NCBI GenBank assembly: GCA_015680685.1
Contig: MNCI01034627.1
Coordinates: 388,592 to 452,591 of the forward strand
Source: Gnetum montanum
Taxonomy: Eukaryota; Streptophyta; Gnetopsida; Gnetales; Gnetaceae
Direction of reading: 5' to 3'
Length of the DNA stretch: 64,000 nucleotides
The translations under genes were made by a program, and so were the position numbers. This document shows positions 21,000 to 33,100 of the stretch, one piece after another (the first letter of the stretch is position 1; every line of letters begins with the position of its first letter). The notes beneath the pieces are model-generated. The model was not told where the DNA came from, did no database searches, and saw only the letters and a program-made list of their open reading frames with translations.

Positions 21000-23110
21000 G
21001 ACTTCATGCTAAGTATGTTGTGTAGGATAGTAATGTTAGGGATTACCATCCCACTAATGCACAACATCTCATGGATCACTAGTTAGAATAACACTATGAA
21101 TTTGCAAAGGGGAAAGGGTTTAATGATTTTCCATTCCTGTTGTACCAAAAAGATGGTGGTGAACCCTTCTTTTGGGGTTTTCCATTCAATGAAATTCCTC
21201 TCTTTGACTTTGTTGAAGGAGATCAAAATGAAAACATGCAATCCACAATTCAAAATCCTGGTTTTGTTAAGAATGGATCCAATTACAAAGAAGGATCTAA
21301 AGAGGTAAGTCAAGGTAGGGATGCGGACAAGAAACAAGATTGTCATCATGGCCATGATCACTGAAGAGGGGGTAGTAGGCCCCATGACAATGCTATTCCT
21401 CCTTCCTCTTCACCTTCATCATCATCATCTTCTTCTTCTTTCTTTGATTGCAACCACAAAGGGTGTGATTGTGATGAAGGTGACCAATGAAACCAAAATG
21501 ATCGAAGGGATCATCAAGAAAATTAAGACCAAGGACACAAGTATTCAAGAGAGACCTACCACCATGAATGAAGGGGTAGCAAAGGAAATCGTAGGCACTA
21601 AAATCATGCCCTTGATGAGCCTTTTTCTGCTACCCAAAGTATGCTAAACATTGTAGAGGTAGTAAGTATTCCCTACAAGGCATGTTAAAGATAGTTAGAT
21701 CAAGAGGCTATACATTACCAACATCCCTAGATTCGAAGGGGGATACAACTTAGATCCATAGAATCATATCCAAGATTTTTAAGATGCATGTGCCTTGAAA
21801 AATATAGAAAATGAGTGGAAAAAACTTAAATTATTCTCTAGGACGCTCATTAAAGAAATAGAGAACTGGTACTCGTCTTTAGAACTGGAAGCTATTAGAT
21901 GATCGATTACAATGCTTAAATTGTTCAATGACAAATATCATACATACTCCCTAGTGTCCAACTTGAGGAGGCAAATCTAAGGATGAAAATAAGGGACACA
22001 TGAACCCTTGGATGTTGCCATCAATTGATACTATTCCTTAATGCATAGATGTCCTAGGTATGATTACTCTCAATTGAACCAACTTTGCCACATTGTAGAT
22101 GGGCTTTGATCTAAAATGAAGAGAACCCTTGGTGTCTATGCTCAAGGGAAACTATCAAAGTTCAGCACCTATTAGATCCAAAGATAAATTGAGCAAGTAG
22201 TTAAAGAGGAAGGTGAAATAAAAAAAGTGAGAAAGTGTAGAGGAGTACAATCATGATCCTTCCATTCATAAGAGGGAGGTTTGATTTTGTGACAATTATG
22301 AAGAATCAGCACTTGATGAGGTGGTGAATCAAAAAACCTTACCACTTCAAAAATCTCAATCTAAAATTATGATCAAGGTTGATCAATTATGGGACTCCAT
22401 GGATAGTATATTTCAAGTTGTCCTAAAAATTACTAAAGAGTCCAAAGAACAAGGTAGTGATTGTGATCACAGGAGGCATAAGTAAGCTAAACATGCCTAT
22501 CAAAGAGGTAAGGGTAAGATTGCTACAATAGAGGAAGTTCTAGGAAGTGAATCAAATTATGATGATGGATCTAACATCTACCATTATGAACATCATAAGG
22601 GATTTTATCCTATTGTGCCACTTATAGGAGTTTGGGACATATTCCTTGAATCCATGACTAGCACAAAGGAAAACACCCAAAATATTTCCTTATCCTTAAG
22701 GTAATTCTAGGTAGTTCCACCAACCACAAAAATATTATCCAAGTGGAACTCCACCACAACCATACAATAAGTATCAATAATGATAGCAACTACAATCATG
22801 GGTTCTGGCACCACCAAGGTAGAAATACCCTTATAGATAACTTGATCCATATGGGTACTATGTTCAACAACCATTGTCTCCACATGACTCTTCCAATCAT
22901 GTTTCTACCTTCTAATCTTACTACCACCTTCCTGATGCTTATTGAACTCATTTGTCACATGCAAGGAGGGATACCACCTTTTATCCTTATCCTTCTCCTA
23001 TTCTTGCACATCTTCCTCTACCCTCAACATAGCTACCACCTACTCCATCTATGTAGGGTGAACTTCCAACTCAATCACAATAACACAATGCCACCAAGGT
23101 CATTAATCTA
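21000..23110 (+). pseudogene. gag: Broken gag of element C
   Basis: Capsid-like words: TLPTSL near 21715, NEWKKLKLFS and TLIKEIENWYSSLE (about 21815-21885), and a block (22010-22160) corresponding to E 31965-32115. Frame changes every few hundred bases. A region at 22700-22960 matches D1 gag at 51010-50760 reversed. No full product is possible. Confidence 0.65.
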
Positions 23111-23329
23111 CAACTAATTCATCAACTAAGTGGTTCAAATACTTGTTTAAAGAAAATACCTTTCTTCCAACCCCATAATCCACCTAAGCCATCAAATAAA
23201 CATGCGATTGGAAATCCTATTTCTCCATCTCCCTCTATATCAAATACCTTTGAGTCCCCTTCAAACCAAATACTACCCAAGATCCATATTGTTATGCTTA
23301 CTCATGTTATATCTAATTAGATTTAAGTT

Positions 23330-23935
23330 GGCAACCTTCCTAGGAAAGTAGCTAATGTTGGAAGTCCTCTAATTTATTTGCAAATTGCTGGGAATGAACC
23401 ATGAAAAGCTCTTCTTGATTCAATTTCCAATGTCAACCTAATTTCTCATGAGATGTATACTACGTGAAACCTACCTCCTCTCAAGAAGAGCAACATTAGT
23501 CCATCATTGTTTCATTGGGACTAGTAGGAGACATTGTGACCACTATCTATGGGTGGTCTTATCCTATTGATTTCCTAGTGATCAAGGTGGAGAACTATGA
23601 AGGGGACTTCCTAATCATCATGGGAAAGACATGACTAAGCACCATTGATGCAAGAATGAGAATCCGAGATCTTTTCCTAGAAATATCTAAAGGAAATGCA
23701 TTTGGAAAGATCAATAAGAAGTGAGTTCCATGCATCGTGTACAGTGATACAAGGTGCAATTATGTGTAGAAACTTTGGTCTAGTAAATGAGCATCCATAT
23801 CTACATTCAAGCCATGTGCACTAGAAGTAGAAATTCAAAAGTGTATATATGCAGCAGCCACAAAACAAGAGGGTATCCAATGGTTGATAGCTAATTCTGC
23901 AAGTAGCACAAAATGCATGAAACCTATTGAGGACC
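23330..23935 (+). pseudogene. Protease region of element C
   Basis: Reads GSPLIYLQIAGNEP, then LLDSISNVNLIS, where Athila proteases have D-x-G-[SA]-S; here the loop is damaged. A block with IIMGKT (about 23618-23635) and RIRDLFLEISKGNAFGKI follows. D1 has the better preserved LDLGSSVNLFS at about 50330. Truncated right after this region. Confidence 0.65.
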
Positions 23936-23939
23936 AAAC

Positions 23940-26013
23940 AATAGGTCATTGGTTAACATAAAATGGACAAAACCTTTCCATGAGCCAACATAGGCCAGAA
24001 CAACAAACATCTCATTGGATGGACAACCACACTCAATCTTTCAAACCTCCTCCTTTTAACTTAATCATGGGGGAGATGGCCATCCATGCTAACTATATAT
24101 GTGGCTCCTTAGCTTTTCATCCTTTTGTTTTACACCTTGTTACTTTTATGACTTTTTGTTTTGCACATTCTTTATTTTACATCTTCCTAATTTCATGTTA
24201 TTAATATTTTCTAATTTTTGCTTTACACCATCATTAGTACATTTACTATCTCTTGAATATTTTACACTTTATTTTATATTTTCTTTTATTCTGGTGTGAT
24301 TTTCTAACTTTATGTTAATAAGTGCCAAGCATAGTTGTAATTTGTTGCTTGATGGTGGTATTTACTATTCAATTATTTGATTGTTGATGTTTGGATTCTA
24401 GCTTTGAATTTTGATATGGATAATTACGACATGGTTTCTTTTTCATGCAATAGGCAATAAGTCCACAAAATCTATCCATCCACAAACTCTATGGATTTTC
24501 CTTGTTCTGAAAATGTGTAGTCCCTTTTTCATTAATAAATCTTTAACAAACTTATGACTCCAGTACTTTCTAGAATTGGAAAGGATTCAAAGGTTGAACA
24601 AGGTGTAACTTTAAGGAGATTAAATATTCTTTATGCCTTTTTAGTTACTTCTCTGCATGTGTGTTTTCATGAATTTCTTATCATTCTATATTGACCAATA
24701 ATAGGAAGTTCAATAAGTATTTGCATGGTGTGGTTCCCATTTCAAAAACAGAATGATGGGGATTCAAAGCACACCATTAGACAAAATAAATAGGCTACAA
24801 GCACTAGTTTTGGGACTAAAAAGACATGTTATCCATGCCTGAAGATCCCCTCTAACTAAGGCCCTTCCTCACTTCCTACTTCTCTTTTCTTCTTTAATAA
24901 GGAATGGTGGTTGTTTTATGGGAATACTCTTGTATCTTAGGGGGGTGGACTAGTCTTAGAATGGCAATGCAATATCATTGAACATGGTTGGTTTTGGTCT
25001 AGACTAAGGATGAATTTTATTAGGTCATTTAACAACAAAATCCATAAGGGACTTTATGTGACCTTAATCAAGAACTCCATTCCACTCTCTCATATATATG
25101 TATGCTTTCATGTCTCACCTCACTACTAGTTTCATGTTCTTGTTGATGTCTTGGTTTGATGTGTCAAAATTCATAGGTAATTTCTTTCGAGTTTTTTTAC
25201 TTAACCTTCTGTAACCATTAATCATCCATGAGGCCCATGAACTCCTCAAATTGAAGTTATGCAAGGGCAATAAAAGGCTTGTGCCTACTTTGTGGAGGAC
25301 CCACTTTCATATCTTTTGGTTGGGTTAGTTACCTTTTTTACCCTTAGACATTCTTATAATCAAATCCTTTTGCATCCCCCATCATTGACATCCAATTGTG
25401 CACATCTTCACAACCTTTTTCAATGAAATTCTCCTTTTATTGTTGTGAATTCTTATATCCTCTTCAAGCATTTCATCCTGTTTTAACTTTTTCAAATTTA
25501 ATAATGGACCACTTATCCATTTTACCCTATTTTTCAATCTTCCTGCTAACACTACTAAAGGAATCAATCCATCATAATCACAACCTAGCCAAGTGTAACC
25601 ACTGACAAGACAAGGTACTTAAAAGCTATATGTTATACATTGCACACTAATCCATGATTTTGTTGTGATTTCATTTGGACGCATTGATTAGAAGCGAGAC
25701 TATCTTCACCAAGGATGATGTAGCAATACCATGCGATGAGGATCCTTCATAATCATTGAATCTTCTCCCTCACTCTTCAGTTTCCAAGAGGAGTTGGATG
25801 TCAATTTTGTCTAGGGTGTTTAATTCTATTATTATGAACATCCAATTTTGTAAAATATTGTAAATTCATAGACTTAGACACATAGAGTTTATCTATTCCA
25901 TCTAAGTCAATTTTGCATGTTAATCAATAATTCCATACCTACCCAATTTTTTGTAAGGAACTTGTTCCTCCTTTCTTCACTTAAGGACTAGTTCTCATTT
26001 ATTCATGGGGGTA
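23940..26013 (+). other. 3' untranslated region of element C
   Basis: Non-coding, homologous in reverse to 45325-46870 (D1) and 51924-53990 (D2), and partly to E 33440-35630. Landmarks: CCTTTCCATGAGC (23972), ATGGGGGAGATGGCCATCC (24067), GATTCAAAGCACACC (24761), ATCATCCATGAGGCCCATG (25222). A purine run TGGGGGTA at 26006-26013 precedes the 3' LTR and is the likely polypurine tract. Confidence 0.7.
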
Positions 26014-26802
26014 TGATGAATTATGTTTTGATCTACTCCAATATCAAACCTCAACATGCGATGTCGAATATCCAATATCATAGGGTATATGCTAGCCTAT
26101 AAATATAGCACTTGGGAACATGATTTGGATAGTTTTTCCATAGCATAGCAAATTTCTTGTAGTTTTTTTTTTTTCAAAGTTAGAATATTTTCTGAGTGTC
26201 TACAATAGACGTTTGAGTGTGTATGGATCTTTTTTCAAGCACTGATGTACCTAAGCACAACAATGTGACAAAAATAAAGATGAACCCTTTTGATCATCCT
26301 TACAACACTAAGAATAGATTAATGTTTCCTTGATTTTTTTAATAGTCATGCACTTTACTTTAATGCACTTTAGTTAAGCAATTAATTTCTAGTTGTTAAT
26401 GAACACATGCATGACCACTTTGAGCATACGTGTAGCACTTAGTAACGTAGAGATGCTTAATGCTTGGTAACCTAGTAATGCTAGATACATTCAAGATGTG
26501 TCCAAAGAGTGGGAACAAGTACTTGTAGTAGATTAATTAGATATTAAATTCCTCTACCTTTCATTCTTGTTCTAGGATATTAAACTTATAAAAGACAAAA
26601 TGATAAAAATCATATACCTCAGTTGCACCTAACCTTATACTTGTACCTCACAAGTGGAACTGAGAGGACAACAATCATTCCAATTAGATTTCACATCTTA
26701 GAACTACTGTACTTAAGAACTTAAGGTTTACGAAGTTCAATTGGATCATGCATGAATGCTTTTAATTCATATGTTAGGCATAGGGTACATCGTTGTTCAT
26801 CA
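26014..26802 (+). repeat. 3' LTR of element C
   Basis: 789 bp, begins TGATGAATTATG, ends TTCATCA. TATAAATA at 26098-26105. The start sequence is identical in D2's 3' LTR (51923 on the - strand), showing one LTR family. Directly after its end the sequence of element G resumes (CTTTTCAACAAGG). Confidence 0.8.
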
Positions 26803-27250
26803 CTTTTCAACAAGGAGATTTCTTGGACATAGAGAAGACATCCCAATAAAGAGCCATAATGCACAAAGGAGATGTGTTACAAGAGGTGGAGATGTCTTCC
26901 CAAAGCTGTAGGTTTAGCAAGATACATCTATCTCATATGGTAGACATCTACACTTCAAACAAGATATCTTGTCTTCGTAGGAGACTTCTACTATGGCAAG
27001 GGAGACATCTATCATGTATGGGAGATGTCTACATTTTAAGAGAGACATTTATCTTGGCAGTGCCAAAATTAAAGATACTTATTTTGAGATCTAAAACCTC
27101 TAAACACCTTTAAACAAGTTTCCATTGACCTTAAAACCCTCTAAACTCATCAAAATATACTTAAAACGCCTCCAAACACATTAAAAATTAAGGAAAAGAC
27201 CTCATAATTAAAGAGATGGCACATTTATATAGTTAATGTTCACATCAACA
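26803..27250 (-). repeat. Element G 3' LTR, right fragment
   Basis: Continues the G LTR after C. Carries about ten AGATGTCT/AGACATCT words (26843-27050) and the CCCTCTAAACTCATCAAAATA block matching 30218-30238. On the - strand it starts TGTTGATGTGAAC. Confidence 0.75.
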
Positions 27251-29465
27251 GCCTTCCCCTTAAAAAGACTCTTGATTTTCACACAAGAGACCTTTATACT
27301 TTGGATAGTTATTTCCCCTTCACATAGGCCACAACCCACAAACAAATCAAAACCACACATATATGGAATGGTTGGAACTTATAATAATTTATCTTTACCA
27401 TCCTACAATTATTACACAACAAACATAAATACATAATACAATGTATTCATGGAACATATACATACACATACATACCTTAGCATGATTTTATGCTTACATC
27501 ACAATGAATAATTACATGAAACAAAATTGGATTTAATCTTTGCCCCCAAAGGCTCCACCATGCTTCCATCTTAAGTGCATCAGATCCCATGTGTTTCTTG
27601 CATGACTTGAAATAAGAAAAGATTAATAAATTTCAAAAGGATTAGGTCTTCTCAATTCAAATTTCCTTCATTTACCTCTTCTACACCTTCTTCTTCTAAA
27701 TTCTTGAATTTTTATCATTTAGCTTCCTTCCACCATTATCATCAAAACCACCAGGATTATCTTCATGTTGTCCATCCATTTCATAGCCAAGACAATCAAA
27801 GTCATCAACAAATTTAAGAAATTCATCATTTCTATAATCAATAGAAAGCATCTCCAATTTTAAAAAATTGAATCATTATCAATATCATCACCTTCATCAA
27901 TAATGACCCTTTCACCATGACTGCCACCATAGCCATCATTATTCCATATAAAATCAAATTTATTACCATCATTAGCTTTTCTCTCACTAACAATGGCATT
28001 AAAAGTTAAATAAATTTCCTCATTTACAACATGAATATTAATTTCATTACAATAATCACAATGATCATGATACACATTATCATAATTGAACAAACCACTA
28101 TCAAGCTAGAATAAAAGACTAGCAACTCTCATACTAGATTCAATATAAGAGACATTACTACCATCAACAAGGTAAAGCACATACTTACTTACCTCTTCAT
28201 GGCTTTCTCCATCCAACCTTGGTTCAACTTGATATTTAATATGTAGCTATCCAACATCATCAAAACGTAATGGTTTAAGATCCCAAATAGGAGTCCCCAA
28301 ATCAAATGATTCCTCCTCTTCACAAGAATTATCACAAGGCTCTTCATTCCACTTTGAAAATTCCAACTCAAAAGATGAATTATTATCCATGATTTTAACA
28401 AATGATCTATCAAAAATAGCATCAAAGAAATTATTCTTCCATGTACCTTAGCTAGAAGACTCATCTATCTCCCATGAGATAACCTCAACTTGGCTTAGAA
28501 TATTCTTTCCTTTGTCACAAGGTATAGAACAATTGTAAAAACAATGAGTATCATATCTTCTAATATTGCTCTTGATCCTTCCTGAAGAAGTCCTTTGATC
28601 TTTACCTCTTCTTTGGATTTGATCCTTGACCCTTCATGATTCATGAGGTAGGAACTCTTCTTGATCAATAGTATACACCATCGTGAACTTTGAAGATCTT
28701 TTAGTCCCTTTGATGAAGTTATTAGTTCCCTCCCTCAAAATATTTAAGTATTAAGCACTCCTTTTCCCAATAATAGATGCTTGAGAATTCCTCTTTTTAT
28801 TGACCTCTACTTCATTAGACCCTTCATCTTCCTTTCTTTCTTGATGGTTAGAAGCTAACCTCTTGATTTTTTCCACAAGAAATTTAGAAAATCCCTCAAA
28901 TCTTTCATGTCCTTGGCTAAACCTTGGACTCATTTTCTCTTGGGTTCCATACATGAAATTAAAATGCAATCTCAAGCAACATAAGAATTAAAACTTGTCA
29001 TAGTCCTTCAAATTATAAGCACAAAACACAAATACCAACAATCACTTTTCAATTTATGAGTATCAAATACAAACATTTATAACTAATTTCACAAATATGG
29101 ATACAATTTTCAAATACCAACAAGAAAATTCAAGGAAATCAAGAATATCCACAACTAATTTTAGAGTATTTAAATAAATTCAACTCAAGATATGAAAACC
29201 CAAAATGTGATTTTCATAATTCTTACAAACCCTAGTTGTTCAAAGCTAATGAGTATCTTAAATAATAATAATTTCCAATACCCAACATATTTGATCATCC
29301 AAATTGACCAAAAGGAGCTTCTTCAAACCCTAATTGAGTATGGAATTTACACCAATTTATGCTACAAATTAGAATGGCACTAGAGATGAGTGAACTCCTT
29401 GTGTTGTAATATAGAGGGCTTTCTAACTTGAGTAAATTATCTTTAAACCTTGGTTGTGATATAAA
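27251..29465 (-). pseudogene. Interior of element G with short unidentified - strand reading frames
   Basis: Read from 29465 down to 27265: an open frame at 28975-28751 (charged, with FEGFSKFLVEKIKRLASNHQ) and others at 28464-28189 and 28093-27860 (the latter acidic, ending DEGDDIDNDSIF). None shows a protease, RT or integrase motif. They may be remnants of a gag-like or captured protein; I cannot identify it. The - strand polypurine tract is at 27264-27251. Confidence 0.45.
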
Positions 29466-30330
29466 TTTGGTGACGAGTAGATCTCAACACCTCAAATTGA
29501 AGCCAAATCCTACAAACTTTTCATAATAATCCACAATTGAAAACAAGAAAGAAAACACAATTTTTTATTCTTGCTTGCAAATATGAAGATTTATACAAAA
29601 TCTAGAAGAAAACATCCCAAGGATAGATAACACTCAAAATCCTCATAATCACACTTCTCTCACACAAGATATACACCAAGAAACAATCGATCTCTCTCAC
29701 CCTCACCACAAAATGGCCAAAAATGGATCACAAACAAGAAGAAGAAGAGAGCCTAAGATGAACTTCACACATTTTTCTCTCTCACATCACACAATCACTG
29801 AATTCCATACACACTTTCCTCTTCAAATGAAAGGCCTTGATGCCTATTTGTAATTTTTTAAGATTGTTTCATGTCCAGACATAAAATTATGACCATTTCT
29901 TTTCAACAAGGAGATGTTTGGGATGTAAAGGAGACATCCTAATTGATAGTCATCATGTAAAAAGGAGACATCTTGAAGGATATGTCTTGTAAGAGATGGA
30001 GATATCTTCCCAAAGTTGCAGGCTTGCACAAGAGATATTTATCCAATATGGTAGATGTCTACACTCGAGACAAGACAACTTATCTTGGAAGGAGATGTCT
30101 ACCAGACATCTATCTTATAAGAAAGATGTCTATCTTGGCAAGGCCAAAAATAAAGATGCTTATTTTGAAATCTATAACCTTTGAATACTTCCAAAGATGT
30201 CCCCATTGATCCCTAGAGCCCTCTAAATTCATCAAAATAATAACAAAACACCCCTAAACATGTTAAAACTCAAGGAAAAGATCCCATCATCAGAGAGATG
30301 GTACATTGGTCTAGTTAATGTTGATAGCAA
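29466..30330 (-). repeat. 5' LTR of element G
   Basis: About 865 bp uninterrupted copy. It supplies the pre-insertion sequence for C: ATGACCATTTCTTTTCAAC at 29890-29908 equals the two sides of element C joined. A cluster of GGAGATGTCT/AGACATCT words lies at 29908-30140. Exact ends are uncertain by a few bases. Confidence 0.72.
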
Positions 30331-31581
30331 AAGTATACATCAAGTTCTATGTAAGGTAGGAAAGCACCCACAAAAAAATTTAACGTCAAAAGATTTAAGG
30401 GTATAGTATTTATAATATTACATTAAATACTAAGCATGGATGTTAATATATTTTTCACTAAATTATTTATAACCAAAGATTCTAGCCAAGAGAAAGTAAA
30501 GAAGAACATAATATAGGTTTATATTAATATTTCAACTTATCAATTCATGGTCATCATTCCATGCATGGGAATGTTGATGTCAATAGGTATTTGGTGGATT
30601 ATGAATTACCTTGAGAAATAATTATCCTTTTCATTTACAAGAGGCTTATTTAGTTTCTTCAACTTCTTAAATTTTTTTAATGAAGAAATTCATTTCTCTT
30701 ACATTTAATATCCATGAGAAATTTTGTATTTCTAACTTCAATAACGTATGTATAAGACAAAAAAAATTGAAAATATTTGGAATTTATTACATAGCTAATG
30801 AATTACTCACTAGCTATCCTTGGATCCAAAATTTTTAAATATTTTCAAATGTAAAAATGTCTTAAACTATAGTTTCATTCATTCAAAAACTAAGAATAAA
30901 ATAGCTTTAAGAATAACCATTTATGGAATCCTATTAAAGATCTACATAGATATTTTCAAGGCTTTACTTTATATATTTAAAAAAATTAGAATTGCTAATC
31001 ATGTTTATCATAATGTTCATAAGCGTATGGTTCTTTCTTTCCTTCTTTCTTTCTTTTTTCTTCTTTCTTTATGCTACATCATTTTGTTGAGTTATTATTA
31101 TTATAACATGTTGGGTTCTTAAATTAATGTAGCTTTGCAAGTGGATCTAATAATGATTTTTTTTTAGCATAATCCATTTTCTTTCTCTACTCTATGAAAT
31201 ATTACATTTTAATTTTCCTTTCCTTTTTCTTCTCTATCTTATTTTTAATACTTTGATGATATTTGATGCCTCTACGTTATAAAAAAAAAGATAAAGATAC
31301 ATGCACCTTATATGATCATCAAATAATTAGATTAAACATCTCTAGTCATTCACAATGAACTCATATATATGGATGATGAGTAGTGAGTATGCCCAACACT
31401 CAACTATACAATCTATAAGCACCATGATAAATTATGTGATAATCCATGGATGATATAGTAATAGCATACTTTTATCAAGTAATAATAGGTTATTATCTTT
31501 CCAATTAGATTTGTAATGATCCTTATAACATCTAGCCAAGTCTAACTAAGGTGTATGATTATGACGTTATAGTAACCATAG
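30331..31581. other. Unresolved AT-rich stretch between elements G and E
   Basis: No gene or repeat boundary recognised. Contains a pyrimidine-rich run (31035-31070, CTTTCTTTCC-like) and several A/T homopolymers. The + strand ORF at 30820-31122 is low-complexity and not credible as a gene. Confidence 0.4.
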
Positions 31582-31935
31582 TAATGAAACCTACTATGTT
31601 AGGTAACTATGTCATGGGAATATGATCAAGAATTTTTTTTTACGTATATCAATCAATTTAGATCTTGTAGATGTTACATTGTATATTTGTCAACCTATTG
31701 ACACATTTCAATTGGCTACTACATCGTAGATGATACATCGCATGTGCTATAAGTTAGCTATGTTAATGTGTCCCCATTAATGCAACCAAATTAGTTAACA
31801 CATTTTCATCAACATAATGTCTATATTTTCCTATAAATATGCAAGCACCCACTGCATATTTGGCACCATTTGGTCAATAGTATAGCCAAGCTCTTGCAAT
31901 TTTCTTACCTAATCTTAGCAAACAGTTAGTGATCT
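31582..31935 (+). repeat. Truncated 5' LTR of element E
   Basis: Begins TAATGAAACCTA, matches 35638-36025 with internal length differences. TATAAATA at 31832-31839. Alignment with the 3' LTR stops shortly after CTTAGCAAACAGT. Confidence 0.65.
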
Positions 31936-31949
31936 TAGAAAATAAATCC

Positions 31950-33100
31950 AAGGATAGAAGCAAGAGAACCATGAATCCCTTAATGCAGCCTTGGGTAGAT
32001 ACTATTCTCTATTACATAGATTCTTGGGCTATGGATTTTCTAAAAAAGAGCAACTTTATCACATCATAGATGGGCTTCATAACAAAACAAAGGAGACCCT
32101 TGGGATCTATGCCCCAAGAAGCTTATTAGAACTAAGAGTCCATTGAATAGAAAGGCTAATAGAACATGTGGCAAAAAAATGAGAGATGTGTAAAAGAGAG
32201 AGAATAGAGAAATATAACTCTAATCTAACCCTTTGTAAAAAGAAAATTCATATTTGTCATCAAGAAAAAGAGGTAACTCTTGATGAGTTGACTTCACACA
32301 AAACCTTGTCAACACAAAAGTATATCACTATGATTGAAGCAAGGGTAGATAAGATGTGGGAGTTCATGAATAACAAAGTTGAAACCAACTTGAAAATCAT
32401 AGAGGAGAAAGGAAAGCAAATAGAAGTGATCAAAAGAAGAGAGGAAAAAGAGCAAATAAATAGGTAAAGACACTTATCAACAAAAAAGAAAAATAGTTGT
32501 AGTAGAAGAGTTTGCAGACTTAGATACACAAGAAGAGGATGGATATGACATTTGTCAATAGGAATATCCAATGGGCTATCACCCAATTATGTTACATCTA
32601 TAAGAGTCTAGATTTTTTCCTTTGAATCCCAAGCTCATAAAAAAGCACGTGCCTAGAAGATCACCTTATCGACAAGGTAATTATAGACAATTCTATAACC
32701 AATGATACTATACAAGTACGACTTTTTTTCAACCTCAAGACTATGATTAACAATAGTGACAAAACCCATAGTCATGGACGATGCTATCAACAAACCAATA
32801 ATATCCTTATTGCCAGTTGGACCCTTATGGATACTATGTTTAATAACTTGTTTCTCCAAATGGCTCTATTTCCCATGCCTTAATATATAGAAAAAAAATC
32901 TATATATTACTAATAATGATAAAGGGTGTAGTTGTAAGATGCAAGTTCAAAGTGTTATCATGATCTTTATACCAACTCATGAAAAACTTCAGGATCACGT
33001 GTGTGTGCAAAAATATGTCTACATAATAGCCACAAAATCAAAAGACATCCAGTGGCTAGAAAATGAGAATACCAAACCATTCAAAATATGCATGGAAACA
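31950..33100 (+). pseudogene. gag: Gag remnant of element E
   Basis: Reads PWVDTILYYIDSWAMDF and LYHIIDGLHNKTKETLGIYA (to about 32115), then a Lys/Glu-rich coiled-coil-like stretch at 32186-32467 (KMWEFMNNKVETNLKIIEEK). A short block at 33020-33060 (IIATKSKDIQWL) matches C near 23855 and D1 near 49870. No zinc finger or protease active site is recognisable. Confidence 0.6.

Larger units (their letters stand above)
19780..26802 (+). mobile_element. Element C: Athila-like, gag-protease only, non-autonomous
   Basis: Direct LTRs at 19780-20600 and 26014-26802 flank a 5.4 kb interior with broken gag (about 21000-23110) and protease (about 23330-23930). The sequence then passes straight to the 3' untranslated region seen in D1/D2 (from about 23945), skipping RT, RNase H and integrase. 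It is inserted in element G's left LTR. D1 (- strand) is its full-length-type relative: 23745-23930 matches 49985-49800 reversed. Confidence 0.8.
19340..30330 (-). mobile_element. Element G: non-autonomous LTR element, its left (3') LTR split by element C
   Basis: Left LTR: 19340-19779 plus 26803-27250. Right LTR: 29466-30330. Shared landmarks include 'ACAATTGAAAA', 'CATCCCAAGGATAG', 'AGGCCTTGATGCCTATTT' and the AGATGTCT-rich block. Orientation is - because a polypurine tract on the - strand (27264-27251) abuts the TGTTGATG start of the left LTR at 27250. The internal part is only about 2.2 kb with no RT or integrase, so it is a LARD/TRIM-like passenger. Confidence 0.75.

Noticed and set aside
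31020-31075. Pyrimidine-rich CTTTCTTTCC run as a - strand polypurine tract
   Set aside because: No LTR start follows on the - strand; it looks like simple sequence.
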